Shown here: positions 13,938 through 24,127 of the stretch, piece by piece
How positions within the stretch are numbered: position 1 is the stretch's first letter
How the letters are laid out: every line of letters starts with the position of its first letter
NCBI GenBank assembly: GCA_023055505.1
Contig: JALIRH010000002.1
Coordinates: 17,504,937 to 17,568,936 of the forward strand
Source: Callipepla californica brunnescens
Taxonomy: Eukaryota > Chordata > Aves > Galliformes > Odontophoridae
DNA length: 64,000 bases
Reading direction: 5' to 3'
Program-made: the position numbers and the translations under genes
The notes under the pieces: generated by a model
The model's database searches: none
The model's input: only the letters and a program-made list of their open reading frames with translations
Told to the model about the DNA's origin: nothing

Positions 13938-14270
13938 CTAGACCAGGTTGCACAGGTAGGTGTCCAGGCTGGTCTGGAACATCTCCAGAGGAGACTCCAC
14001 CACCTCTCTGTGCAGTCTGTGCCAGTGCTCCATCACCCTTACTGTGAAGAAGTTCCCACACACATTTGTGCAGAACTTCCTAAGCTTCAGTTTGTGGTCA
14101 TTTCCCCTCATCCTATCACCACACACTGCTGAGAAGAGTCCAGCTGCGTCCCTTTGCCTCCAGCTCCTTAAATATTTATACACATGAATCAGATCCCCTC
14201 TGAGTCTTCTTTTTTCAAGGCTGAACAGACCCAGGTATCTCAGCTTTTCCTCATAAGGGAGATGTTCCAC
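13938..14270 (-). pseudogene. CR1 ORF2 C-terminal fragment
   Basis: A 110-codon frame matching the end of the CR1 ORF2 protein as I know it: the LGLFSLEKRRLRGDLIHVYKY block (residues about 13-33), then RMRGNDHKLKLRKF and FFTVRVMEHWHRLHREVVES (about residues 74-93). It reads through to the region encoding the 3' end of the element. It is out of frame with the RT palm piece, so the ORF as a whole is broken. Confidence 0.85.
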
Positions 14271-14650
14271 ACCCTTTATTATCTTTGTAGCCTTCCATTG
14301 GACTTTCTACAGGAGATCCCTCTCTTTCTTGTACTGGGGATCCCAGAACTGGACACAATACTCCAAGTGAGGCCTCACCAGGGCAGAGTAGAGGGGAAGG
14401 ATCACTTTCCTTGGCCTGCTGGCCACGCTTTTCTCAATGCACCCTAAGGTGCCATCAGCCTTCTTGGCCACCAGGGCACGCTGCTGGCTCATGGCCAATC
14501 TGACACCCACCAGGACACCCAGGTCCCTCTCCTTAGAGCTCCTCTCCAGCAGTTCACCCCCAACCTGTACTGATGCATGTGGTTATTCCTCCCTCCGTGC
14601 AAGACTCTACACTTGCTCCTTTCTGCCCAAGTCTGCAGCCTGTCCAGGTC

Positions 14651-14875
14651 TCACTGAATGGCAGCACAGCTTTCCACCATGTCATCCATTCCTCTCAGCT
14701 TCATATCATCAGCAAACTTGCTGAGGGTGGACTCCATCACCTTATCAAGGTCATTGATGAAGATGATGAACAAGACTGGATCCAGCATCGACCTCTGAGG
14801 AACACTGCTAAGTACAGGCATCCAACTGGCCTCTATGCCATCAATCACAACCCTCTGAGCTCTCTCAGTCAGCAA
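14651..14875 (-). pseudogene. CR1 ORF2 reverse transcriptase fragment (palm)
   Basis: This 74-codon frame is part of the CR1 copy on the same strand. It contains the RT palm sequence PVLFIIFINDL and, at residues 54-57, FADD, the catalytic box of non-LTR reverse transcriptases (the usual Y is replaced by F, as in other CR1 proteins). The frame is broken on both sides relative to the neighbouring ORF2 pieces (14307-14510 and 13938-14270). The upstream GVPQGS-like box is degraded to SVPQRS. It is a dead remnant. Confidence 0.85.
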
Positions 14876-15291
14876 GTTCTCAACCTACCTCAATGTTAAC
14901 TCATCTATTCCACACCTCCTCAACTTTGTTATAAGAATGCTGTGGGAGACAGTGTCAAAATTCTTCTATCTCAGACAACAACATATGCATCATCCTGACT
15001 CTCTTCATCAAAGAGCAAATCTAATCAGTCGTAAAGATATGCAACTTAGCTCACTTGAAAATAAAATTTCACTTCCATTGCAATTCAGCTCATTCCCCTG
15101 TAGTGTATCAGATGAGAATCTTGCAAAATACTTCTACTATTCAAGCACTGCGTAGTAGTTTCAATTTGCTTGAAGAACCATATAACTCCTCTGAATTCAC
15201 CTCAGAGTTTAGAGAGGACTTTTAATCCCTGAGCATGCACTAATTTTGATGTCTTCGTGATACTGGTGGTTCATTTCCCTTGTATGACATA

Positions 15292-15845
15292 TACAAGGTA
15301 TGCTTGAATGTAATGTCTCCTATTTTATTATGTTGGCCCCAACATCAGAGACAGATGTTGCTGGTATGGCCACAAAGGCTGAACCTTCTCACCAGTATTC
15401 CATTACATTTTTTTGCAGTGTGAAAAATGACAGCAGAGTGACTCTGATAAAATGATGTCTGACATGTAAGTGTGTGTGGAGAAAAGGTGTGCCGCTGAAT
15501 TCCTCCATGTGAAAAAAATGGCACCCATTGACATTCACCAATGCTTGCTGGACACTTATGAAGATCAAACAGTGGATGTGAGCTCAGTGAGGGATGGGTT
15601 GTGCATTTCAGCAGAGGCAACAGCAACAGTGGGTCATCTCCATTGGTGCAAATTTTTACAAGCATGGCATGCATGCTCTTGTTTGTCACTGGTGAAACCA
15701 CATAACTAATGGTGGAGACTGCACTGAAAAATAGTGTTTTGTAGCTGAAAATTTGCTTTGTCAAATACTGTTTCTGTTCTTTTTGTATCAGTTGTGAATT
15801 CCATGGAAATAAATAGAAGGCAATACTTCTGGAGTGATGCACATA
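15292..15845 (+). mobile_element. Internally deleted mariner (Galluhop-like)
   Basis: A cut-and-paste DNA transposon of the Tc1/mariner superfamily. It has imperfect terminal inverted repeats: TGTAATGTCTCCTATTTTATT-like near 15309 and its reverse complement (ending ATAAATAGAAGGCAATACTT) near 15830, each next to a TA target dinucleotide (15292-15293 and 15844-15845). Inside, one frame gives the N-terminal helix-turn-helix region of the transposase (FLHVKKMAPIDIHQCLLDTY, then TVDVSSVR). This is joined directly to its extreme C-terminus (HGMHALVCHW, a stop, then NGGD-type residues) and a TAG. From memory of the full-length family, roughly 700 bp including the whole catalytic DDD domain is missing, with the junction near 15625-15632. 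It could not encode a working transposase but could once have been moved by one. Confidence 0.88.
15470..15709 (+). pseudogene. Mariner transposase N-terminus fused to C-terminus
   Basis: A 79-codon frame inside the deleted mariner. Residues about 9-38 carry the paired-like DNA-binding segment (AAEFLHVKKMAPIDIHQCLL, then DTYEDQTVDVSSVR) of mariner transposases. After about residue 40 the frame drifts. Directly downstream, in another frame, come codons for the family C-terminus. No D,D34D catalytic residues exist. The 165-codon open frame on the opposite strand (15345-15842) is antisense to this element and has no independent support. Confidence 0.75.
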
Positions 15846-16389
15846 CTTAGAAAAATTATGCTATGTCAAATATTTAAAGAGACCATGCCTTGTTTTGGAG
15901 TGTAATGCAGATATGTTTCTGATTCTTATGTAATATTTTATGATACCAATCAATGTGTGCTCAGTCTGAATTAATCACCAGATGTCGTTTTTTCAACATC
16001 TAAAACCTAAGCATGTAACATTTCCCAAAACATACTTCTCAGTCACATTGGAATAGCATACTTCCATGTTTAGAAGAATTGACCCAATCAACATATCAAA
16101 CCTCCATATTTTAGCCAGTCCATCCATCTTTATAATCACTAGAGAATAAGAGAAAAGTAGATTATCAAGTTTATAACAGTCATCTACAATAGCCTCCATA
16201 AGAATCCATTTTTCTCCTCTAAATATAAAGGCATTCAATGTGGCAAAGTCAGATATGGAGTTACTTTTACTGTGCCCCCTTAAGGGGCGAAATAAAGGCG
16301 ATGGAGTTACTTTATAAGCTTTCGTTATGTGGAAAATAAAAATGTAGAGAAAATTAATGTGATAGTATTATTCTGGCAATGGATTAAGA
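15846..16389. other. Unique AT-rich spacer between mariner and ancient CR1
   Basis: No gene recognised. It contains a 13-bp exact direct repeat (ATGGAGTTACTTT at 16255-16267 and 16301-16313) flanking 33 bp that include the perfect 12-bp palindrome CCCCTTAAGGGG. Confidence 0.5.
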
Positions 16390-16860
16390 TTGGAGTGCAT
16401 AAAGGTTGTAAACTAGAACTGTTTCTTAATATATGTGAATGATGGGCAGAAAGAACAACAATGCGACAAAATGTTCAGATGACAGAACATTATTCAGAAT
16501 AACCAACACATACAAAGATATGTTTAGGGCACCATACAAGACTGCATGACAGGCATCTAATGAAATATAATTTCACTGTCAGTAGTGGTCAAAGAACATA
16601 ATATGTAAGACTGAGCAAAGAATGGGATAGACAATTACTCCAACAAATTATATCAGATCTTTATATAAATAAATAGTAGTATATCCTCAGCAAGAACACA
16701 GTGTTCAGCTCTGGTTATCCTAACTACAGAGAAGCTGGCACAGAGAAGATGTTTGCTGACAGCTGATTACTATTATTAGAGTCAAGAGAGAACTGTTATA
16801 AAATGAATCTGAAAAAAAAAAATGTGCGTGGTTGTACTAGAATAAGCAAAAATTGAGTCA
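16390..16860 (+). mobile_element. Ancient CR1/L3-like LINE fragment
   Basis: Heavily decayed plus-strand RT region. At about 16465-16500 the DNA (TTCAGATGACAGAACATTATTCAG) corresponds to the FADDTKLF-type catalytic box of CR1/L3 reverse transcriptases. At about 16697-16735 (ACAGTGTTCAGCTCTGGTTATCC) it corresponds to the YCVQFW(S/A)P-type box downstream. Spacing between the boxes fits the family. Frames are destroyed and much of the intervening sequence is gone. It resembles the old amniote CR1 lineages abundant in turtles and crocodilians more than the young avian CR1. Ends are approximate. Confidence 0.6.
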
Positions 16861-16924
16861 AATAAATATAAAATGGAAAAATTGAGATGACGATTTTTGC
16901 AAATTCATTCACATCTCTTTAAAG

Positions 16925-17480
16925 ACTCACAGATTCATACAGGTTGGAAGGAATGTCTGGAGATTATCCAGTCCAAACCCCTGCCTAGTGTATGTAACAC
17001 AGAAGGTGTCCATGTAGGTTTTGAATACCTCCAGAGAATGAGACTCCATAGCCTCCCTGGGCAGCCTGTGTCAGCGCTCTATCATCCTCAAAGTAGTTTT
17101 TCCTCATGTTTATATGGAACTTCCTGTATTTCAGTTTGAGCTCGTCGTCCCTTGTCTTGTCTCTGGGGACCACAAAAAAGAGCATGGCCCTTGTGTTCCA
17201 TCCTTCAGATATTTATAAGCATTGATAAGATCTCCCTTGGTCTTATTTACCCCAGGCTGGCCACCCCCAGGGCTTTCAGCCTTTCCTCTTATGGGAGATG
17301 CTCCAGGCCCTTTATCATCCTTATGGCCCTTTGCTGGACTCTCTCTAAAAGTTCCCTGTCTTTCTGGAACTGAGAAGCCCAGAAATGAACACAATACTCC
17401 AGATGTGGCCTCACCAGGGCATTGTAGATGGATAGGACACCACTTTTCATTCTGCTGACCATGCTCTTTTAAACGCTTCT
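16925..17480 (-). mobile_element. CR1 LINE 3' fragment
   Basis: Minus-strand CR1. The 3' end lies at about 16925 (reverse complement of a CAACCTGTATGAATCTGTGAG-like tail). The coding remnant at 17185-16985 contains RDKTRDDELKLKYRKFHINM, a well-preserved CR1 ORF2 C-terminal block. The region at 17300-17440 matches the EK...RL...GVVLS and YCVHFW-type DNA of the same protein. The 5' end is truncated at about 17480 just before an A-rich tract. It is a different CR1 subfamily from the copy at 13850, judging by its more divergent tail. Confidence 0.88.
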
Positions 17481-17504
17481 AAGTAATAGGTGAAAAAGAG
17501 TAAG

Positions 17505-17534
17505 AATAAAAAAAAAAAAAATAAGAGAAAAAAA
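17505..17534. repeat. A-rich simple tract
   Basis: A purine/A-rich tract separating the CR1 fragment (ends about 17480) from the older CR1/L3-like sequence that follows. Confidence 0.8.
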
Positions 17535-17539
17535 GGGGT

Positions 17540-18900
17540 TTTAAGAGACCATCTAACTCTCCACCTTCCCTGACATGCCTGAACAGTTGCTTAGGAATCT
17601 CAGTCATAAAAGCATATCTAATTTATAACCTAAATCTTCTTTACATAAAGTAGTTTCAATTATTTCTGAATCTATCTATATTGAACCCAAAGAACAAATT
17701 CAGACTTTTTACAACAAACTTTTACATATTGAGAGGCTGCTACTGTGTCTCTCTCTCAGACTCTTTTTTCCTAGACTAAACAAACCAAATTCTTTCAACC
17801 TTTCTTCATACTCCATGCTTTCTAAATTTCTACACTCTTGTCAGTGATTAGAATTAGTCCAATCACTCCTGGACTCTCTCCAAGCTTAGATTTTCTTAAA
17901 GCATGGTGCCCAAAACTGGATAAAGTATTCCACAAGTGGTGGGTAGACCAGAATAATTACCTCCAAAATCTCCCATCCAACAATCATTTTTCCATATCTT
18001 GGATGAGATTTTCTTTTTTAGAAACAACAGTTTTTGCCCCAGATTCAGTCTGTGGTGCTAGAGATTTTCTGCAGTACAATAGCCTTTCTAGTTACTGCCC
18101 ATTTTGCACTTATGCATTTGATTTCTCTTTTCTGTGTATATCATTTTTTACTTATTTCCCTTAGTTTAATCTCATTAATAGCAGATTTTAATGCTTTATT
18201 TTATTTTATTCTTCAAATTGTCCATAATTCTCCCACTCAGTTTTGATATTCACCAGTTTTGTAACTGTGTTTTCCAGTTCTTAATCCAGGTCATAAAAAA
18301 TGCTGTATGTGAATCAATTTGACTCCCAGTTTTAGAGAGTGCTATTGATATATTCTCTTTGAGTATTGCTTTTCAACCAGTTGTTCATATACCATTATTT
18401 AATCTAGTTTGTATTCCACTGATTTTCATGAAGACTGTTATAAATGACAGCATAAAAATCTTCACAAATGTCAAGATAAATCATCATTATCTTTTCCAGC
18501 TCATTTCAATTACTCTGTAAAATAAAGAAAATTGATAAGGTTGAGATCTTTTTGTTTGAACACAGCCACATTTAAGCTCCTGCTTACAGGTTATTGGCTA
18601 GTCATTAGATTCAATATAGTAAAGTTATGTCTACAGTTTACTATATCCTACTGTGGCTGTTTTTTCTTTTTTACAAATCAAGTGCTCGGTCTTCCATTTT
18701 GCAGTTATTTGAATCCGTTCTATATTTCATGATCTTTTAATCGTAGTGACTTTCTACATTGATTTGACTGGTTTGTTGCAGTCTAGGAAAATTCTCCTCT
18801 CCTTTCATCTGTAATAACTCTTTTAGATATTGTCAGCTCTTCTGAACTTCTTTTTTCTTCTCGGAATTCTTTCCCAAGTGACTTAGCTACCAAAAGTTTA
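17540..18900 (-). mobile_element. Ancient CR1/L3-like LINE, about 1.35 kb
   Basis: A long, old non-LTR element on the minus strand. Its plus-strand image follows the classic CR1/L3 order: AAACAAACCAAATTCTTTCA at about 17780, TGGTGCCCAAAACTGG at about 17905, GCATTTGATTTCTCTTTTCT at about 18115, then a stretch matching the CATT/ATCCAGGTCAT region that encodes FADD on the other strand (about 18280-18300). After that come CTTTGAGTATTGCTTTTCAACCAG (about 18357-18380) and AGTCATTAGATTCAATATAG (about 18600). Coding frames are fully destroyed. Overall similarity is to the old amniote (turtle-type) CR1 consensus as I remember it. The upper boundary is uncertain and could run past 18900. Confidence 0.7.
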
Positions 18901-19183
18901 CTATTTTGCTCTTTTCTGAAGCTTATTGTGATTTTGATTACCTTTTACATTTTCTTCCTTTCATTAAAATCAGAAATTTTGCCATTCCATGAACATTTTG
19001 TCCTCAAATTTGTCACCGTACTCTCAAGTGAATCAAATTTGCATTGGCTGCATCCAATTTGTTCAACATAAAAACTGGCAGTAAAGTCATCTTCAGTCAT
19101 GTCAAGAAAATTGTTTGCCACAGAGTCTGTAGAGCTGATAGATGAAGGTGAAAATGGGGATCTCCCTGAAAATAAAGTGGAAA

Positions 19184-19224
19184 TTAATAATAATAATAAT
19201 AATAATCATCATCATCATCATCAT
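19184..19224. repeat. (AAT)n-(CAT)n compound microsatellite
   Basis: About seven AAT/ATA units run straight into about six CAT units. It is a compound trinucleotide repeat and a likely length polymorphism. Confidence 0.95.
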
Positions 19225-20287
19225 AAAGAATACAAAAAGAATTATTTGCTTTAATGTCCATTCTCAAGAGACATAGAGATTACCACACTGGAATCTTTCT
19301 GAAAGAGAACAAGTTTGAGGGACTTTCTAAAAAAAAAACAGTGTAAGCTCAAGAGGTTTTAGAGCCTGTTGTGAAAAGGTATAGTAACAATACCATAAGG
19401 TATTCACCACAATGCTCTAAACGAACCCAGTCTGACACAGAACTTTGGTCTGGTACTCACTGACCAACTTTATTTCAGTCTCAAAGTCACGAGAGGAAGC
19501 AAACATTATGTAAATGTCTAAAAAGGTCTCCAAGGGAGTCTATGGGCACCGGAGATCATTAAGTCTCAATTCTGTACTAGGAAAGCTGGTAGGAACTGAG
19601 AGATAGGTTAATCACCATGTACAGCAGAGACGAAGCTAAGACTTGGGATGCATTCACAGTGGACAGAGTTTACAGAAAGGTATCTGTGCATCTGTTGATA
19701 CAAATTAATGTCAGTGAAGCTAAAATAAAATACACTGGGGGAAAAATTCTAAATGTAGAAGAAATAGCAGTAATATGAAATCAGTCTTCAAAAAGAGATT
19801 GCAGAGGTAAAATGGCTATTTTTTCTGTAATCCTCAGGTCATTGCTTTGTGTGACCAGGAAGTGTCAACAGCAAGTTAGGAAAGTGTTGTTAAGCAGGCA
19901 GCTTCTGTCTCTGGAAATCTCGAATCCATTCTAAGAGTGAGAGGATATGCCAGAGCTACTGTTCTCTCCTTACTTGTTATATTCTTTGCTGAAGTCTACT
20001 GCTGACAACTATTGGACATTGGAACAGAGGATTAGATGAACATTTTGTTGTCTCCAGTATAAACATGCTAATGTTCAAATGAGTTATCACTGGGCTTGCA
20101 GGATAGTCTTGAATTCATGATGAAGAAGCAGCCACCAAATTCCCCAAATCATACAGTGATGTATTTCGCTCTGGAAGCTTTTCACTTTCTGGTTAAACAT
20201 TTCTGAAGTTACCTGAGAATTTATGGTTGGACTCTTAAAACTGCACATAAACACATTTTTTTAATCAGCTAGTACAGCAGATAAATC

Positions 20288-20337
20288 CATGTTTAGGCAC
20301 CTAAAACTACAGATAAAAACATGCTTAGGTGCCTAAA
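20288..20337. repeat. Duplicated TTAGGnnCCTAA motif, 32-bp period
   Basis: CATGTTTAGGCACCTAAA (20288-20305) recurs as CATGCTTAGGTGCCTAAA (20320-20337) with three differences. Because CA becomes TG at the centre, the two TTAGG(CA/TG)CCTAA cores (20293-20304, 20325-20336) are also perfect reverse complements of each other, giving a 12-bp-arm hairpin with a 20-bp loop. The following CTAAATACCTTTAAA is typical of an old sauropsid interspersed repeat I cannot name. Confidence 0.7.
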
Positions 20338-20865
20338 TACCTTTAAATTATGGCCCTATGCAACTTTGAAGATGACGCCAAGACTTCTGTAGACATCATT
20401 AACATAGGGCTGAACTTCAAACGTATTTAGCAGGATTCGGATAATGTACAGAGCCCATCTTGGCACAAGCATCTCTTAAAGGTCAAGAACTAAAAAAGGA
20501 AATTCTCCTACAAAGATGAAGTGTACAAAGAATCTTTTGGGAAATAGAATGACAGTGCTGGGCCCCCTTTATCTTGATGAATAACATAAGGGTAATGAAA
20601 AACAAGAAGACACAGATAAGGAAACAGAGATAAGAAAATAGATAAGAAAAGTAAGCCAAATTTTTTAACATTAAATGTCATTAGAAAGCAATATGCCAAC
20701 TGGGAAGTAAAAAGAATCTGAAGAGATTCAAGAGGACCATTTGGGACTTTTTTTTTTCAATGTGATAGTTGCACCTGAAGCATTCCTCGCTTATATAAAG
20801 TTGCTTTAACCTATACAAGAGAGAGACCCTAGAGGAGAAAAAGCAGAAGTCAATCCCATTTCAGT

Positions 20866-20907
20866 AAAAAATAAATAAAATAAAATAAAATAAATCAAAT
20901 CAAATCA
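20866..20907. repeat. (AAAAT)n simple repeat
   Basis: A tandem A-rich pentamer repeat (AAAAT/AAATA) grading into AAATC units. No flanking retrotransposon body was recognised. Confidence 0.9.
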
Positions 20908-22410
20908 CAGAACACAAGGAGTAAAACATTTTCAGTAATTCCAATTCCAATTTTAATTGGTGCACATTAAAAAAAAAAAGACATTACCAAATTATTTCCT
21001 GTTTTTTTTAAGTTACATACTTCTTTTTAAAAGGGTTTCAACAATAAGCCATATTCAGTTTGTTTTCAGTGAACATTAATTTGTGATAGGAGAAAATCCA
21101 TTCTCTTCCCGGGATGCAGTTGCACTACATCTTGTGAAAAGTGAATGCATCTCTTACTGCAGACTATAGTATTCTGGCACTAATTTCACTAATTAATCTC
21201 TGACTTTGGCCTTGGGCCAGGGTCATTGGTAACTAAACGACTTTTAGGAATTTTTTTTTACTCTCAACATGTTGTTGAGAAATCATTCTGGCAGTTGAAT
21301 ATAGTACTTTAATCATTCCATGTCTCTGATCTTAATATCTGCAGCAAATTTAGTTTTAAAAATTTCAGTAATAGCTTTGTGCAACTATTAACTATTTCTC
21401 CAGTGGACTAAATCTTTTCTGTTTGCAACTGTGCTTTTTCTCTTTCAGCTTACACTTTTTGTTACCATTTATGTCTCTGTAAAACATATACGGTACTGTA
21501 CTGAAATAGAAACATTCTTCATGTCAGCTGTGGAGATGTAAATTAATTCACACAGGCTTCAGCTAATAAAACACTGAGACTTATAGGTTGCTAGAGTAGA
21601 TGGCTGTTTTTCTTAAGTTAACAGCAAATACACTTATCAAGAGTGCACTTTATAGATGGACAATATCCTGATAAAATAGAGTAAAACAACACCAGAAGGA
21701 ATAAAGCTAGTAGCAAGTCTCTGTAACTCAAATTTTACTAATAAACTAAAATAATCTGAAGGATTTGTGCAAGTGAGATGAAAAGCAATCACAATATGGA
21801 GTGGTAGCTAATGTAGTCAATCATTTCCACAACTACACACAATTCTGCTACTATGTCTTTTTTTTATACATAAACTCTTTTTTAATTTAATATTTTATTA
21901 GTGTTAAGGCAGCTACTTAATTGCACTTAAACAATGATTATCAGTTCTATGGAATTACATTAAGATACATTATGATAATTATAACTGACTTTTGATGATA
22001 CTTTGCTTATCATTTGCACCATTTTAGTATTTTTCCATGTCTGTAAATATGACAACAGTTGCTCTCTGGAAGTGTTAATTAAAGAGCAAAAAAATGCTTT
22101 GAATGATATATATTCTCATTAGCATATGCTGCAGCAAAGTTTGTAACTGTCACATTTCTTTACATGATGAGAATCTTAGTCATATATTCAAATAAAACTT
22201 AGGTAATGGTCATTTTAAATTTCTGAAGGACTTATTTCCTTCGCCTTGTTGAATTAATTTTATTATCCTCAATTTTCAAAAAATGTTTGTTCAACATTCA
22301 GCAGCTATCATGAGGTTTTGTAAATGAGAAACAAACAGTGTTTTCCAGACTGGAAAATAGCGCAGTATCTCAGAGCCCATCCCTGGCAGACATTTTTCCC
22401 TGAATTTTGC

Positions 22411-22435
22411 ATTTTGTTTTGTTTTGTTTTGTTTT
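22411..22435. repeat. (TTTTG)n simple repeat
   Basis: About five tandem TTTTG units, possibly the reversed remains of a poly-A-type tail. Confidence 0.9.
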
Positions 22436-23399
22436 CTAATTGTGTTATCTCATGTAATTAAGAGGAGTGCTATAATTAAAATATAGTGTTTACTTATAAA
22501 GACTGAGTGGTCTCAGGAGAGCATCTCAAAAGATTTGGTACTTTAAGATTTGGGCTAGATTCATTCCGGGCTTAACTCTTGGAAGACACACAGGGATGAA
22601 TTTGGTCCTTTTATTTTGCAGAAATATATTGCACAGATTTATTCCTCTTCTATTCAGTTTAGAATCTTCCAAGACTTAGAAAGATGTAGGTATATTACTG
22701 ACTATCACTTTAAATCCAATTCCACTCAAAAATCCTTTGAGTAAAAGTAAGGCAACTAAATTTAAAGTTTAAAATAAGACAATCCTTGCAGTAAAAATCA
22801 GTCACTTATCAGTATACTTCCATGCAGCTCATTCGGAATTCAGAATTTGGAACACAAATTTAGAATATTGAACATGGCATTATTCATTACCTGGCACACG
22901 CTCATTCAAGGCAGTTAGCCAACAAGCTATCTCTCTACTTACAGGTGAAACAACGTTTTTGAGAATCTTAAAAATTTGAAAACATTCATAAATCAAAATA
23001 CAAGGGTTTCTAAGAGGGAATCTAAAATCATGCCAATTTTAAGTATACTGGATAGAAAAACAAGTCAGTAGTTTAAAATGCTTCTCTGACAGTTACTTCC
23101 ACTGACTCAGACAATATCAATTAGTGTCTGTAGATCAGACTTACCAAAGGTGATATTTCAATCAGTACATTTTCCAAATGCAAAGAAACCTTATTTTCCT
23201 CTTTGTTCTAGTCTACATAAAAAAGAATAATTATTACTGAGCATATAGATTATAACTGGGGCATAGAAGAGGTGCCTAAACATCAGTTGGAAAAACTGTC
23301 AGGTCCAAAAAGTTTCCACTATGGACATCATCACCCCTTACAGTGATTTTCTCTACTTGCCGAGGTTTTTTAATTATTATTTTGCATTTTCCATGGATG

Positions 23400-23718
23400 T
23401 AGGCTGAGAACGTGGTGGTCCCCAGGACATCTGGGAAGGGGCTCAGGGGAAGACAGACGGGGCACTTCAGTCAGGAACAGGCAGCCTGCTGGTCTATGTA
23501 CTGCACCTCAGCGACTGCCTCGGTTAAGATTTTGCTGCCCTTGTCTTTGCCCTTGAAGCCCAAAAATGGTGTTTCCTAGGGTGGTGACTGGGAGCAAGAA
23601 CTTGTCATGGCTCCAGGGCTCCAGGATGATCTGCCGCAGACTCAAGCCTTTCTCTCCCTGTTGCCAACTCACAGCACCGTAAAGTTTTAGTAAAGAGTTC
23701 AACAGAAGAGTGATATAG
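23400..23718 (-). pseudogene. Possible processed-pseudogene fragment, family unknown
   Basis: This GC-rich stretch in an AT-rich setting carries a coding-like minus-strand frame. From about 23690 it reads WQQGEKGLSLRQIILEPW, then SHDKFLLPVTTLGNTIF. A one-base shift near 23555 then continues open as GFKGKDKGSKILTEAVAEVQ and YIDQQAACS, ending in TGA at about 23477. The composition is protein-like and the two frames meet within a few codons, as in a decayed processed gene copy. I cannot name the parent protein. No clear poly-A tail is present (only an A/T-rich stretch near 23360-23390). The upstream end is cut by the CR1 that starts at about 23719. It could instead be an unrecognised repeat. Confidence 0.3.
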
Positions 23719-24127
23719 GATTGGAACATGTCTCCTATGAGAACCTAAGACTTGGAACTGCTCTGTCTGGGGAAGACTCAGGGGGATCTCATCAGTGTCT
23801 ATAAATGCATGAACACATCTATCCTGAATGTAGGATGACAAAGAAGATGGAGTCAGGCTCTTTTCAGTGGTGCTCTGTGCCCAGACAAAATGTAACAGGC
23901 ACCAGCTTGAGCAAAGGGGATTCCTCTGAGCACCAGGCAGCACTGCTGTGTTGTATGGTGCCAGAGCACCAGCACATGTTGCCCAGAGGCTGTGGGGTCT
24001 CAGCCTTGCAGATGTTCAGAAGCCACCTGGCCATGGGCCTGGGTCTTCTGCTCTGGGTGTTGCTGCTGGAGCAGCGGATGTCCAGGTGGACCTAAAGGGC
24101 CCAGTCCACCTCAGCCACACTGTGGAG
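23719..24127 (+). mobile_element. CR1 LINE 3' fragment
   Basis: Plus-strand CR1. It opens with a GGAACATGTCTCCTATGAGA block, followed by the GATCTCATCAGTGTCTATAAATG block that encodes DLI.VYKYL in the family, then GTCAGGCTCTTTTCAGTGGT, and GTTGCCCAGAGG. The 3' end is degraded near 24127 (CACACTGTG in place of the octamer tail). It is 5'-truncated. Frames are broken and the element is inactive. Its left edge abuts the GC-rich coding-like block. Confidence 0.85.

Larger units (their letters stand above)
13850..15031 (-). mobile_element. CR1 LINE, 5'-truncated, with RT remnants
   Basis: A chicken-repeat-1 non-LTR retrotransposon on the minus strand. Its 3' end is at 13850, where the reverse complement shows the octamer-like tail preceded by the typical GGGACCTCCAGAGATCATC block (plus-strand form). 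The ORF2 product, which would nick DNA and reverse transcribe the RNA, survives in pieces split by frameshifts. 14875-14651 includes FIIFINDLDKV and FADDMKL (the RT catalytic FADD, about 14716-14705). 14510-14307 includes YSALVRPHLEYCVQFWDP. 14270-13938 includes GLFSLEKRRLRGDLI and FFTVRVMEHWHRLHREVVES, the usual C-terminus. The endonuclease and first RT motifs are missing, consistent with 5' truncation at about 15031. It is inactive. Confidence 0.93.
18901..23399. other. AT-rich unique sequence with simple repeats
   Basis: No gene recognised. It includes an AAT/CAT microsatellite, an (AAAAT)n tract, a (TTTTG)n tract and a duplicated TTAGGnnCCTAA motif, all listed separately. A stretch at 19500-19560 faintly recalls a CR1 3' end but is too diverged to call. 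Confidence 0.5.

Noticed and set aside
13814..14899. Several plus-strand open frames of 75-110 codons
   Set aside because: They are antisense to the minus-strand CR1, whose ORF2 residues are clearly recognisable.
15345..15842. Longest open frame in the window (165 codons, minus strand)
   Set aside because: It is entirely antisense to the deleted mariner; the sense strand shows transposase residues and terminal inverted repeats, so the frame is a by-product.
19390..19640. Faint CR1-like 3' end (GGAGATCATTAAGTCTCAA)
   Set aside because: One short resemblance only, with no tail and no second CR1 block.
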